Source of the DNA: Sphingomonas sp. YR710
GTDB lineage: Bacteria > Pseudomonadota > Alphaproteobacteria > Sphingomonadales > Sphingomonadaceae
Direction of reading: 5' to 3'
Length of the DNA stretch: 64,000 bases
NCBI RefSeq assembly: GCF_900101455.1
Contig: NZ_FMZJ01000002.1
Span: 62,001-126,000 of the forward strand
The position numbers and the translations under genes are program-made. Every line of letters begins with the position of its first letter. Within the stretch, counting starts at the first letter, position 1. Of this stretch, positions 9,128 to 17,952 are shown one piece after another. The notes under the pieces were generated by a model, which did not search any database, had not been told where the DNA came from, and saw only the letters and a program-made list of their open reading frames with translations.

Positions 9128-9737
9128 GCGCGAAAATATCGATCTCCGGCCAGCCGGCCAGATCGAGCTCGGCGCGGGCGGGCAGGAAATCGAAGCAGGA
9201 TTGCGCCAGCGCCATTCGCCCTTCGCGAATCAGCCGATCGTCAAGCTTCACCTTCATGGCGTGCAGATAGCGCACGTCCGAAGCCGCATATTCCTTCTGG
9301 GCATCCGAAAGCTCGGGGGCGCCCCAATCCGATGTCTGCTGCTGCTTCGAGATTTCCTGGCCCAGCAGTTCGCGGACGAGTTCCTTCAATCCGTGACGGT
9401 CAGTGTAGGTCCGAATCAGTCGCGAAGCGATCTTCGTGCAATAGACGGGCGCTGCCACGACGCCCAGATAATGGCGGATCGCCGCCAGATCGAAACGGGC
9501 GAAATGGTAGAGCTTGAGCCGCGCCGGATCCGCGAGCACTGCCCGCAGATTGGGCGCCGCATAATCGCTGCCGGCGGCAAAGCGCACCAGATGCTCGTCA
9601 CCCCGCCCATCCGAAATCTGGACGAGGCACAGCCGATCCCGGGGCGTCTGGAGCCCCATTGTTTCTGTATCGATAGCAATGGATCCCGGGGCGAGGACAT
9701 CCGGCGGCAGGTCTTCCTGGTGGAGATATATGGTCAT
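9120..9737 (-). CDS. rnd: Ribonuclease D-like 3'-5' exonuclease (short form)
   Basis: A 205-residue DEDDy exonuclease. The catalytic set is visible: D23 and E25 in IAIDTETMGL, D83 in HFARFDLAAI, Y150 and D154 in YAASDVRYL. It has no HRDC domain, so it is the short form common in alphaproteobacteria rather than full-length RNase D. Probable role is 3' trimming of tRNA or other small RNA. It is the first gene of the rnd-lptC-lptA-lptB-rpoN run, and its promoter must lie in the 348-base gap shared with the divergent cold-shock gene. Confidence 0.92.
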   Translation of the reverse strand: MTIYLHQEDLPPDVLAPGSIAIDTETMGLQTPRDRLCLVQISDGRGDEHLVRFAAGSDYAAPNLRAVLADPARLKLYHFARFDLAAIRHYLGVVAAPVYCTKIASRLIRTYTDRHGLKELVRELLGQEISKQQQTSDWGAPELSDAQKEYAASDVRYLHAMKVKLDDRLIREGRMALAQSCFDFLPARAELDLAGWPEIDIFAHV

Positions 9738-10085
9738 TGCGCACGCATAGGCCGCAACCCCGCGGGGCTCAACCGCCTTGCCAGTCTTCCTTTACGCTTC
9801 ATGCCGGCAGGGGACCGAATCGGCGCGCGTTTTGAATCTCGCCGCGTGGCAATATCGTTGGATATTCGCGCAAAATTGCCCGAAATAACGGTAACACAAT
9901 CGTTCCAGCTACAGTTTGCACCATATTGCCGCGCGCCTTCGAGCAAAACTGCTCGCAGGATCGGGACTTTTGCTTTATGGCAAGTGTTTGGCGTGACTGA
10001 TTTTGCGCGCCGAAAGGTTCGTGCGCTGGCCCGGCGCATTCGCCTTTCGACGTAACGGGGCGACATTCGGGAAGACTTTGACGGC
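9738..10085. other. Divergent intergenic region between rnd and the cold-shock gene
   Basis: 348 bases without a convincing gene. It must hold the minus-strand promoter of rnd and the plus-strand promoter and leader of the cold-shock gene. It is less GC-rich than its surroundings around 9880-9990. Cold-shock mRNAs often have long structured 5' leaders, so part of this may be a regulatory untranslated region. I could not define a specific hairpin or promoter with confidence. Confidence 0.5.
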
Positions 10086-10904
10086 ATGAGTTTCGATAGA
10101 GGGCGGCGCGGCCAGCGCGGCGGCAGGGACAAGCGCGATAGCTTCGGTGACGAAAGCTTCGGTGGCTATGGCGGTGGCGGCTTCGGCGGCGGTGATCGTT
10201 TCGGCGGGGGCGGTGATCGCTTCGGCGGTGGCGGCGGCGATCGTTTCGGCGGCGGCGGTGATCGCTTCGGCGGTGGCGGCGGGGGCGGTGATCGCTTCGG
10301 CGGCGGCGGCGGTGGCGGTTTCCGCGGCGGCGGCGGCGGTGGCGGTGGTCCCCGCGGCGGCATGCCCGCCCAGGTGATCGGCGAAGGCAAAGGCGTCGTC
10401 AAATTCTTCAACTCGCAAAAGGGCTTCGGCTTCGTCGTGCGCGATGATGGCGGCGAGGACGTTTTCGTTCACATCTCCGCGGTCGAGCAGGCCGGTCTGA
10501 CCGGTCTCGCGGAAGGCCAGCCGTTGGAATTCACGTTGGTTGATCGCGGCGGCCGCGTGTCGGCTACCGATCTCAAGATCGATGGCGAACCGATGGCGGT
10601 CGAGGATCGCGGTCCTCCGCGTGAACGCGAAGATCGTGGCCCCCGTGACGGCGCTCCGCGCGGCGGTGCGCCGACGCGCCAGCTTACCGGCGAAAAGGCA
10701 ACCGGCACGGTCAAGTTCTTCAATGCGATGAAAGGCTTCGGCTTCATTCAGCGCGATGATGGACAGCCCGATGCCTTCGTTCACATCTCGGCCGTCGAAC
10801 GCGCCGGCATGACCAATCTGAACGAAGGCGATCGCCTGGAATTCGAGCTTGAGGTCGATCGTCGTGGCAAATATGCTGCGGTCAACTTGACGCCGCTTTC
10901 CTGA
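10086..10904 (+). CDS. Double cold-shock-domain protein with glycine-rich N-terminal region
   Basis: 272 residues in three parts. Residues 1-92 are basic then extremely glycine-rich, with repeated DRFGGGG units and a final GPRGG. The first cold-shock domain spans about 99-166, with RNP1-like KGFGFV (112-117) and RNP2-like VFVHI (126-130). An RG/PR-rich linker (171-199) leads to the second domain at about 203-271, with KGFGFI and FVHI. It should bind single-stranded RNA or DNA as a chaperone. The glycine/arginine tail resembles low-complexity regions of eukaryotic RNA-binding proteins. A strong terminator follows. Confidence 0.92.
   Translation: MSFDRGRRGQRGGRDKRDSFGDESFGGYGGGGFGGGDRFGGGGDRFGGGGGDRFGGGGDRFGGGGGGGDRFGGGGGGGFRGGGGGGGGPRGGMPAQVIGEGKGVVKFFNSQKGFGFVVRDDGGEDVFVHISAVEQAGLTGLAEGQPLEFTLVDRGGRVSATDLKIDGEPMAVEDRGPPREREDRGPRDGAPRGGAPTRQLTGEKATGTVKFFNAMKGFGFIQRDDGQPDAFVHISAVERAGMTNLNEGDRLEFELEVDRRGKYAAVNLTPLS
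10158..10361 (+). repeat. Tandem GGC-rich coding repeat
   Basis: The DNA encoding residues 25-92 of the cold-shock protein is an irregular tandem array of a unit like GGCGGTGATCGCTTCGGC, repeated about six times with runs of GGC between. Such arrays change length easily by slippage, so copy number is likely to vary between strains without breaking the frame (units are multiples of three). Confidence 0.85.
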
Positions 10905-10934
10905 TCATCGCGCCTCGGCGCGGTATCAATTGAA

Positions 10935-10972
10935 GGCCCGGTCTCCGCGAGGAGACCGGGCCTTTCATTTTC
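10935..10972 (+). terminator. Rho-independent terminator after the cold-shock gene
   Basis: Perfect 12-base stem GGCCCGGTCTCC (10935-10946) with GGAGACCGGGCC (10951-10962) and a GCGA tetraloop, followed by TTTCATTTT. It lies 30 bases after the stop codon. The opposite-strand nadE gene ends 31 bases further on, so the hairpin may stop transcription from both sides. Confidence 0.92.
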
Positions 10973-11002
10973 CGGATGCCAATAAAAAGGCCCCGGCGGG
11001 CT

Positions 11003-13063
11003 CTACGCTTCGCCTTCCAGTGCCTCAGCCAGTTCCTCAAGCCACACGCGCGCCGTTCCGTCCGAAGGCGCCCGCCAATCGCCACGCGGCGAGAGACTAC
11101 CACCTCCGGACACCTTGGGGCCGTTGGGGATCGCCGACCGCTTGAACTGGCTGATTTCGAAGAAGCGAAACAGGAAGCTTTCCAGCCAGCGCCGAATCGT
11201 CGGCAGATCATAACTGTTGCGCAGATTCGCAGGAAACTCGATCGGCCAGAGTCCGGCATCGGCATTCTGCCACGCATGCCACGCCAGGAAGGCGATCTTC
11301 GATGGCCTGAGCCCCAGACGTGCGACATGGTGCAGGAAGAAATCGCACAGTTCGTAAGGCCCGATCTTCGATTCGGTGCTCTGGATCTTGCCATCGTCAC
11401 CCGCCGGTACGAGTTCGGGCGAAATCTCGGCGCCAAGGATGCCGGTCAGGACAGCATCGGTTTCAGCGTTGAACTGACTGGTGCGTACGGACCAGCGAAT
11501 AAGGAACTGGATCAGCGTCTTGGGTACGCCGCAATTGACGGCATAATGGCTCATCTGATCGCCGACGCCATAAGTACACCAGCCCAGAGCAAGCTCGGAC
11601 AGATCGCCGGTGCCAACAACGATACCGCGCTTCTGATTGGCGAGCCGGAACAAATAATCGGTGCGCAACCCGGCCTGCACATTTTCGAACGTCACGTCAT
11701 AACGCGGTTCGCCGCGCGCGAACGGGTGGTCCATGTCGGCAAGCATCTGCCGCGCCGCCGGCCGGATATCGAGTTCGGCGGCAGTGATGCCGAGCGCCGT
11801 CATCAGCGCCCACGCATAGCCCTTGCTCGCCTCGCCAGTGGCGAAACCGGGCATGGTATAGCCCAGAATGGCGGTCCGCGGCAGGCCGAGCCGGTCGCAC
11901 GCCTTGGCGGCAACGATCAGCGCATGCGTCGAATCGAGCCCGCCCGACACGCCGATCACCAGAGTTTCGCTGCGGCTGGCGGCCATCCGCGTGGCAAGGC
12001 CCGCCACCTGAATGTTGAACGCCTCATAGCAATCGGCGTCGAGCCGTTCGATATCGTCGGGCACAAACGGGAAACGCGCTACCAGCCGGCGCAGTCCGAC
12101 ATCGGCGAAATCGGGCCGATGGCCGAAGACGATCCGCCTGAAGTGCCTTTCGGGATGCCCCGCCGCCGCCGCCGCATCGTTAAATGTACCGTTGCGCATC
12201 CGTTCGAGCCGCAGCCGTTCGACATCGATATCGGCGACGATCAAATCGGATGCCGTTGCGAATCGCCGCGACTCGGCGACGACGGTACCCAGTTCGTGGA
12301 TCATCGCCTGGCCGTCCCAAGCCAGATCGGTGGTGCTTTCGCCCGGACCGCTGGCCGAATAGGCATAAGCGGCGATCGACCGCACCGACTGGGCCGCCGC
12401 CAACAGTGCGCGCTCGCGCGCCTTCCCGATGATGATGTTCGATGCCGAAAGGTTGCACAGGATCAGCGCACCGGCCAGCGCTCCAAGCGACGATGGCGGA
12501 ATTGGCGCCCAATAATCTTCGCAGATTTCGACGTGGAAAGTGAAATCGACAAGATCATCCGCAGCAAAGATCAGATCGGGGCCAAACGGCACCGTCTGGC
12601 CGCACAACAGCATGTCGAGTCCGGACAGCCCGGCACCAGGAGCAAACCAGCGCTTTTCATAATATTCGCGGTAATTTGGGAGGAAGCTCTTCGGCACCAC
12701 GCCTAAAATACGACCCCGCGCGATTACCACCGCACAATTATAGAGTCGACCCACACGCCGGATCGGAGCACCAACCAGCAATATGGTAGGCAGATCCTTG
12801 CACGCCGTGACGATCCGGCCCAGCTCGGCTTCAACCCGATCGAGCAGGGCATCCTGCAGGTGGAGATCGTCGATCGCGTAGGAGGACAGTGCAAGTTCCG
12901 GCAGGACGAGCAGATCGACCGCCTCCGCCCCTGCCCGTCGTGCGAGCGTGATCAGCGCATCGGCATTGGTGCCGACATCGCCCGCGCTGGCGGCCGGCGT
13001 TCCCGCCGCCACACGCACGAATCCGTGTCGATGAATGGAGCGAAAATTGCCGGGGCGTTTCAT
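11003..13063 (-). CDS. nadE: NAD+ synthase, glutamine-hydrolysing
   Basis: A 686-residue two-domain enzyme making NAD from deamido-NAD, ATP and glutamine. The N-terminal nitrilase-type glutaminase has the E56 (LPEL) - K125 (PKSFLPNYREYYE) - C181 (VEICEDYW) triad. The C-terminal synthetase domain has the PP-loop SGGLDSTHA and the GTGDLSELALGWCTYG segment. Length matches the long glutamine-dependent form. The start MKRPGNFRSIHRHGFVRVA is the family N-terminus. It is on its own transcript, 80 bases downstream of the GGDEF gene. Confidence 0.97.
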   Translation of the reverse strand: MKRPGNFRSIHRHGFVRVAAGTPAASAGDVGTNADALITLARRAGAEAVDLLVLPELALSSYAIDDLHLQDALLDRVEAELGRIVTACKDLPTILLVGAPIRRVGRLYNCAVVIARGRILGVVPKSFLPNYREYYEKRWFAPGAGLSGLDMLLCGQTVPFGPDLIFAADDLVDFTFHVEICEDYWAPIPPSSLGALAGALILCNLSASNIIIGKARERALLAAAQSVRSIAAYAYSASGPGESTTDLAWDGQAMIHELGTVVAESRRFATASDLIVADIDVERLRLERMRNGTFNDAAAAAGHPERHFRRIVFGHRPDFADVGLRRLVARFPFVPDDIERLDADCYEAFNIQVAGLATRMAASRSETLVIGVSGGLDSTHALIVAAKACDRLGLPRTAILGYTMPGFATGEASKGYAWALMTALGITAAELDIRPAARQMLADMDHPFARGEPRYDVTFENVQAGLRTDYLFRLANQKRGIVVGTGDLSELALGWCTYGVGDQMSHYAVNCGVPKTLIQFLIRWSVRTSQFNAETDAVLTGILGAEISPELVPAGDDGKIQSTESKIGPYELCDFFLHHVARLGLRPSKIAFLAWHAWQNADAGLWPIEFPANLRNSYDLPTIRRWLESFLFRFFEISQFKRSAIPNGPKVSGGGSLSPRGDWRAPSDGTARVWLEELAEALEGEA

Positions 13064-13143
13064 CTTGCACCATCCATATGCGGAACGACGAGCGAGGCTA
13101 TGTCGTTGCCCTTACAGGAGAGGGAGCAGTTACGGCAAATCGC

Positions 13144-14175
13144 TCAATCCGCAATAAGCACGCGATTTCGGCCTGCTTCCTTCGCGCGGTAGAGCGCTTC
13201 GTCAGCGCGCTTCAGGATCGAACCTGGCGAATCATGGCTTTCGAACGCTGCGATCCCGGCCGAAAATGTGAGCTTGCCAAGCGATTGGCCCGTGTTGGTG
13301 ACCTTCAGTTCACGCGAAGCGATCGCCGCGCGTACCTTGTCGAGCAAGGTGCCAGCCTCGGTTGGGGCCAGCTTTTCGAAGACGGCAACAAATTCTTCGC
13401 CGCCATAGCGGGCCACGAACATATCGGCATGGCCCGATCGCGCCAGCGACGTGCCGACAAATTTGATCACTTCGTCACCGATCTGGTGCCCGTGCGTATC
13501 ATTGAAGATCTTGAAATGATCGATGTCGCAGATCGCCAGCGACAATGACGACCGGGTCCGGCGTGCCCGCTCAAGTGCCGCGCGCAAATGCTGATCGAAC
13601 GCCCTGCGGTTCGGCAACCCTGTCAGGGGATCGCTGTTCGCCGTTCGCTGCGCGACGGCCAGATCGTCCCGCAACGCCTTCATCTGGATCTCGGTGCGCT
13701 GCAGCTCGCCTTCGGCAGCTCGGGCCTTGTCGATCATCGAGCGGGTGAGCCCCATCAACGCGTCGACCGTCGGCGTCAGGTGCGCCCCATCTTCGAGAAC
13801 GGCAGCCGTGCTCGCAAGCGCAGCCCCGTAATTTCGGGCGTCCTGGCCCGATCGCGACACAATGGCGCTGGCATGATCGATGACGCCGCTGAAATCGACT
13901 GTCATCCGTTCGAGGTCATCGGCGGACATACGCGAATCGCGTTGCGCCATGATCGTTTCGACTGCCTTGCCCGTCAGCCCGCCTCCCTCGCGAATCGCGC
14001 GATCGACCATCGCGATAAGATCGCGGTCACGGCCTGTCAGATAGCGGTGGCAAAGTTCGAAATTGATGGGGTTCGGTTGCAAACCATTATCGAACAGCAG
14101 CTTGCCGATCTTGTCAAAGAGACGGCGCCATTCTTCGCGTTCGGCATGTGACTCGATAATTCGCTCTGCGCGCAC
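13144..14175 (-). CDS. GGDEF-domain protein, probable diguanylate cyclase
   Basis: 343 residues, no transmembrane segment or signal peptide. The N-terminal ~170 residues are mostly helical with no recognised sensor domain. The GGDEF domain spans about 180-340: DPLTGLPNRRAFDQHL, LAICDIDHFKIFNDTHGHQIGD and an intact RYGGEEF active site, so it should make cyclic di-GMP from two GTP. The product-inhibition RxxD I-site upstream of GGEEF is not in canonical form (RSGHAD). Signal and output are unknown. Confidence 0.9.
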   Translation of the reverse strand: MRAERIIESHAEREEWRRLFDKIGKLLFDNGLQPNPINFELCHRYLTGRDRDLIAMVDRAIREGGGLTGKAVETIMAQRDSRMSADDLERMTVDFSGVIDHASAIVSRSGQDARNYGAALASTAAVLEDGAHLTPTVDALMGLTRSMIDKARAAEGELQRTEIQMKALRDDLAVAQRTANSDPLTGLPNRRAFDQHLRAALERARRTRSSLSLAICDIDHFKIFNDTHGHQIGDEVIKFVGTSLARSGHADMFVARYGGEEFVAVFEKLAPTEAGTLLDKVRAAIASRELKVTNTGQSLGKLTFSAGIAAFESHDSPGSILKRADEALYRAKEAGRNRVLIAD

Positions 14176-14262
14176 GGCGATACATCCCTGACCAGGGTTC
14201 CTACTTAGGTCAGGGTTCGATTACATCAGGTTAACGCAGGCCGAAATCCGCTCGCGCTGTCC

Positions 14263-14475
14263 TTAAGGACGCCAATGCCCGGTTTCCATCCAGGCGAGCA
14301 GCGGCTTGAGGGGCAGGATCCACGCCATCCCCAAAACGAGATAGACGATGGCCTGCACCAGCTGCGGCAATACCGCAATAAGAGGCGCGATCTGCAGAAC
14401 CAGGGCCGCCCAGACGGCAATGATCAACAGGATCAGGAACATTCCGAACGGCTTGCGCCAACTGGGGTTTGTCAC
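14263..14475 (-). CDS. DUF2842 small membrane protein
   Basis: 70 residues with two transmembrane helices, about 10-30 (GMFLILLIIAVWAALVLQIA) and 40-58, and the ending LKPLLAWMETGHWRP. This pattern fits the DUF2842 family of small alphaproteobacterial inner-membrane proteins. Its ATG overlaps the stop of the cyclo-ligase gene (ATGA), so the two are translationally coupled. Function is unknown. Confidence 0.85.
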   Translation of the reverse strand: MTNPSWRKPFGMFLILLIIAVWAALVLQIAPLIAVLPQLVQAIVYLVLGMAWILPLKPLLAWMETGHWRP

Positions 14476-15053
14476 ACGTTTTCGCCTTCGAACACGGCGC
14501 CCTCGGTTACGATCGCGTGGAGCCGTTCATCCCATGGATCGCGCGGAATCTCCGCGACCTGCTGGATCGACCAGCCGACACCGATCCGCCTGGCGTGCGG
14601 CATAGCCGCAAAGCCGCGATCATAGAAACCCGCGCCCTGGCCGATTCGCCAGAGCCCGGCATCGAAGCCGAGCAGCGGCGTGACGATCAGATCAGGCAAG
14701 ACTTCGCGGGCATCGGTTGCCGGTTGAAGCAAGCCCGCGGGGCCCGGCTCGAGCAAATCACCGGGCGACCATGCGAGAAACCGCATCGGCACGTCACGCC
14801 GCGTGACATGCGGCAAAGCTGTTTCCAATCCGGCGGCGGCGGCGGCGCGGAGCACCGGCAGGCAACAGAACTCGCTGCCAATCGCCAGATATCCAGAAAC
14901 GCAGCATGATTGCTCCAGCCATCGGACGAAGGACGTTGCGGCCCGTTCCTCCAGGCGCACGCGTTCTCCGTCCGCCAGATTCCGCACATAGCCATCCCGG
15001 CGCGCGCGCAGCGCAATGCGCAGGGCTGCCTTTGTCTCACGAGAAGAAGTCAT
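14472..15053 (-). CDS. ygfA: 5-formyltetrahydrofolate cyclo-ligase
   Basis: A 193-residue enzyme that converts 5-formyl-THF to 5,10-methenyl-THF using ATP. Motifs: the N-terminal basic segment with KAALRIALRARRD, the central PDLIVTPLLGFD and the glycine-rich GQGAGFYDRGF that binds ATP phosphates. It lies downstream of 6S RNA and zapA, the order conserved in many proteobacteria, where the 6S transcript often reads into this gene. Confidence 0.94.
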   Translation of the reverse strand: MTSSRETKAALRIALRARRDGYVRNLADGERVRLEERAATSFVRWLEQSCCVSGYLAIGSEFCCLPVLRAAAAAGLETALPHVTRRDVPMRFLAWSPGDLLEPGPAGLLQPATDAREVLPDLIVTPLLGFDAGLWRIGQGAGFYDRGFAAMPHARRIGVGWSIQQVAEIPRDPWDERLHAIVTEGAVFEGENV

Positions 15054-15067
15054 AAGAGGCCTGGCGG

Positions 15068-15231
15068 GGTGGCGGGACCGCCATGGTCGTTTTCCGGAAT
15101 ATCCACTGACGCCAGGTACGTCAGGTGGGGGCCATGTGTATCAGACCAGGATCCGATCAGGGACAGCTCCCATGGATGAAGAATCGCCTCAGGGATTTTC
15201 GCTAAGCTCGTGCCGGGCAGTACCCGCCAAG
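15068..15231 (-). ncRNA. ssrS: 6S RNA
   Basis: The 236-base gap between zapA and the cyclo-ligase gene holds no ORF, and this is the conserved home of 6S RNA in proteobacteria. On the minus strand the segment ends can pair as a long closing stem: TTGGCGGGTACTGCC (15230-15216) with GGCGGTCCCGCCA (15082-15070), allowing one wobble and one bulge. This encloses about 130 bases, giving an RNA of about 164 nt, the expected size. The interior would form the open bubble that mimics a promoter and binds sigma-70 RNA polymerase. Ends are approximate. Confidence 0.75.
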
Positions 15232-15289
15232 GACTAGATAGGACGGCTGCGCCCATTGCTCAAGGCCCACCGTAATTTGGTCGTCCCCG

Positions 15290-15622
15290 CTATTCGGCAA
15301 CGCCTTCCAGCCGCACCGCCAGGCGCTCCACCCGTTCGGCGATTCGCTCGATCGCGACGGCATAGGCCGGATCGGGCGCAACGTCCGCAGGCGATTCGTT
15401 ACGAATCACTGCGGCGGCCCCTCGCACATCATTCAGCTCGTCAGCGATCAACAGCGCGCTCAACAGCAACGTGCGCGCCTCGGTCATTTCGCCGAGCGCC
15501 TTGCTGATGTCGGCCGCCTTTTGATCTACGACGCGAGCAAGCGCGCGCAATTGATCTTCCTCACCATCACGACAGGACAATTTGTAGCGGCGCCCGCCTA
15601 CCGAGACTTCGACGTCTGCCAT
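15290..15622 (-). CDS. zapA: Cell division protein ZapA
   Basis: A 110-residue protein of the ZapA family, which cross-links FtsZ filaments at the division ring. It starts MADVEVSVGGRRYKLSCRDG, the typical ZapA beta-hairpin head, then has a long C-terminal helix (RALARVVDQKAADISKAL onward) that forms the dimeric coiled coil. The ATG at 15622 shares its A with the upstream TGA stop. Lies directly upstream of 6S RNA. Confidence 0.93.
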   Translation of the reverse strand: MADVEVSVGGRRYKLSCRDGEEDQLRALARVVDQKAADISKALGEMTEARTLLLSALLIADELNDVRGAAAVIRNESPADVAPDPAYAVAIERIAERVERLAVRLEGVAE

Positions 15623-15825
15623 CAATCCATACCCAACAAGCGATCGATCCGCTCGATCGCCGATTCGGTCGTCTCGCGCAATGTGCGGTGGCGCTCGGCC
15701 AGCCGAAACAGCGCCTCACTCTCGTCATGCGTCATCGGCTGAGGCGCAGTCTCGATTCCGGCCTCGACCCGGGCCAAGGCACGCTCCAGTCTTCCCAGCG
15801 CTAATATCAGGCGTCGATCAGTCAT
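15622..15825 (-). CDS. Small coiled-coil protein upstream of zapA
   Basis: 67 residues from the ATG at 15825 (MTDRRLILALGRLERALARV); a slightly longer start at 15837 is possible. Predicted to be nearly all helical with heptad-like leucines and many charged residues, ending ERIDRLLGMD. It is translationally coupled to zapA (TGATG), so a division-related role is plausible, and small ORFs of this type often precede zapA in alphaproteobacteria. No family could be assigned. Confidence 0.75.
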   Translation of the reverse strand: MTDRRLILALGRLERALARVEAGIETAPQPMTHDESEALFRLAERHRTLRETTESAIERIDRLLGMD

Positions 15826-15971
15826 CTGATACTGCAAATAGCAGGCTGATCGAGCGCGGCAAGCGGCGCGCGCGGTTGACGATACGGTAATAGCGCGACA
15901 AAGGGACGCGGGCGATGCGCATATCGCCCATCAAATCCTATATCTGTCCGACATTACAAAAGGCCTTCTGA

Positions 15972-17939
15972 ATGACGATCACCCCGAGACAGCTCGCCAA
16001 TGCGGTTCGAGCGCTGTCCATGGATGCCGTTCAGGCCGCCAATTCGGGTCATCCCGGCATGCCGATGGGCATGGCCGACGTCGCGACCGAATTATTCACC
16101 CGCCATCTCAAATATGATCCGTCGCAGCCCAAATGGGCCGATCGCGATCGCTTCGTCCTGTCGGCCGGCCACGGATCGATGCTGATCTACGCATTGCTGC
16201 ATCTGACCGGCTATGCCCGCCCGACGATCGACGACATCCGCAATTTCCGCCAGCTGACCAGCCCGTGCGCCGGCCATCCGGAGAATTTCGAGCTCGCGGG
16301 CGTCGAGGCGACCACCGGGCCGCTCGGCTCTGGACTCGCCACCGCGGTTGGCATGGCGATCGCCGAACGGCATCTCAACGCTCGCTTCAGCGACGACCTG
16401 GTCGATCATCATACCTGGGTGATCGCAGGCGACGGCTGCCTGATGGAGGGCATCAATCACGAAGCGATCGGCCTGGCCGGGCATCTCAAGCTCGGTCGGC
16501 TCAACGTCCTGTGGGACGATAACAAGATCACGATCGACGGTGCCGTCTCGCTCTCGTCGAGCGAGGACGTGCTTGCGCGCTATGCCGCGACCGGCTGGCA
16601 TACGGTTTCATGCGACGGCCATGATGCCGACGACATCAATCGTGCGATCGAGGCTGCGAAGGCCGATCCGCGCCCGTCGCTGATTGCCTGTCGCACCATC
16701 ATCGGCTTTGGCGCGCCCAACAAGCAGGGAACCTCGGCCACCCATGGTTCCGCGCTTGGCGCCGCCGAGGTGGCGGCGGCGCGCGAAACGCTGGGCTGGA
16801 CATCCGAACCTTTCGAGATTCCGGCAGATATCGCTGCAGCCTGGGCGAAAGCCGGCGCCCGTGGCGCGGCCGTACGCAGCGGTTGGGAAGGCCGGCTGGT
16901 GGCATCCGCCGACAGAGCCGAATTCGAGCGCCGCATGGCCGGCAAGCTGCCGACGAATTTCTCGCTCGATGCCTATCTTGCCGATCTGATCGCCAACCCG
17001 CAGAAGGTCGCCACCCGCAAGGCATCCGAAATGGTGCTCGGTCCGATCAACGACCAGCTGCCCGAGACCTTGGGCGGATCGGCCGATCTCACCGGATCGA
17101 ACAACACCAAGACCAAGAGCCAGGCGCCCTTCACCGCCGACGATTATAGCGGCCGCTACATTTATTATGGCATTCGCGAGTTCGGGATGGGCTGCGCAAT
17201 GAACGGGATGGCGCTGCACGGCGGCATCATTCCCTATGGCGGCACCTTCCTGGTGTTCTCCGACTATTGCCGCGCCGCGATCCGACTGTCCGCGATCCAG
17301 GAGCAGCGCGTCATCTATGTGATGACCCATGATTCGATCGGCCTTGGCGAGGACGGCCCGACCCATCAGCCCGTCGAGCACTTGATGAGCCTGCGTGTCA
17401 TGCCAAACCTCGATGTCTATCGTCCGTGCGATGTGATCGAGACCGCCGAATGCTGGGCGCTGGCGCTCGAAAAGGGCGATGGCCCGTCGTTGCTCGCGCT
17501 GTCGCGTGAAGGCCTGCCGCAGCTGCGCACCGATATTTCGGAGAATTATTCGGCCAAGGGTGCCTATCGCCTTAAGCCCGCCACCGCGGTGCGCCGGGTC
17601 GTTCTGATCGCCACCGGCTCGGAGGTTGAGATTGCGATGGCCACGGCCGCGAAGCTCGAGGAGGCAGGTATCGGTGCCGACGTCGTCTCGATGCCATGCT
17701 GGGAGCGCTTCGACGCGCAGACCGATGCCTATCGCGACTCGATTCTGCCAGCCGACGCCCTGTTGGTATCGATCGAAGCGGGTACGACGATTGGCTGGGA
17801 GCGCTATGTCGGCCGCAAGGGCCTGCGCTTCGGGCTCGACAGTTTCGGTGCCTCGGCGCCGGTTAAGGCGCTGTACGATCATTTCGGATTGACCGCGGAC
17901 AAACTCGCACCCCGGATCATGGGTGCATTAACGAACTGA
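15972..17939 (+). CDS. tkt: Transketolase
   Basis: A 655-residue thiamine-diphosphate enzyme moving two-carbon ketol units in the pentose phosphate pathway. The ThDP/Mg motif [20 protein letters not shown] with DDN downstream, N-terminal [11 protein letters not shown] and the C-terminal [18 protein letters not shown] loop are all present. The start ATG at 15972 begins [20 protein letters not shown]. Gap follows after 13 bases, so this heads a tkt-gap-pgk-aldolase block. Confidence 0.97.
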   Translation: MTITPRQLANAVRALSMDAVQAANSGHPGMPMGMADVATELFTRHLKYDPSQPKWADRDRFVLSAGHGSMLIYALLHLTGYARPTIDDIRNFRQLTSPCAGHPENFELAGVEATTGPLGSGLATAVGMAIAERHLNARFSDDLVDHHTWVIAGDGCLMEGINHEAIGLAGHLKLGRLNVLWDDNKITIDGAVSLSSSEDVLARYAATGWHTVSCDGHDADDINRAIEAAKADPRPSLIACRTIIGFGAPNKQGTSATHGSALGAAEVAAARETLGWTSEPFEIPADIAAAWAKAGARGAAVRSGWEGRLVASADRAEFERRMAGKLPTNFSLDAYLADLIANPQKVATRKASEMVLGPINDQLPETLGGSADLTGSNNTKTKSQAPFTADDYSGRYIYYGIREFGMGCAMNGMALHGGIIPYGGTFLVFSDYCRAAIRLSAIQEQRVIYVMTHDSIGLGEDGPTHQPVEHLMSLRVMPNLDVYRPCDVIETAECWALALEKGDGPSLLALSREGLPQLRTDISENYSAKGAYRLKPATAVRRVVLIATGSEVEIAMATAAKLEEAGIGADVVSMPCWERFDAQTDAYRDSILPADALLVSIEAGTTIGWERYVGRKGLRFGLDSFGASAPVKALYDHFGLTADKLAPRIMGALTN

Positions 17940-17952
17940 GGAGTATTTCGGC

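Noticed and set aside
10158-10361. Regular tandem repeats that could suggest a CRISPR array
   Set aside because: The repeats are short, GGC-rich, in frame and encode the glycine-rich tail of the cold-shock protein; there are no unique spacers.
10147-10411. Alternative frames rich in Ala/Val or Pro over the cold-shock repeat
   Set aside because: By-products of the GGC-rich repeat; the frame with two intact cold-shock domains is the real one.
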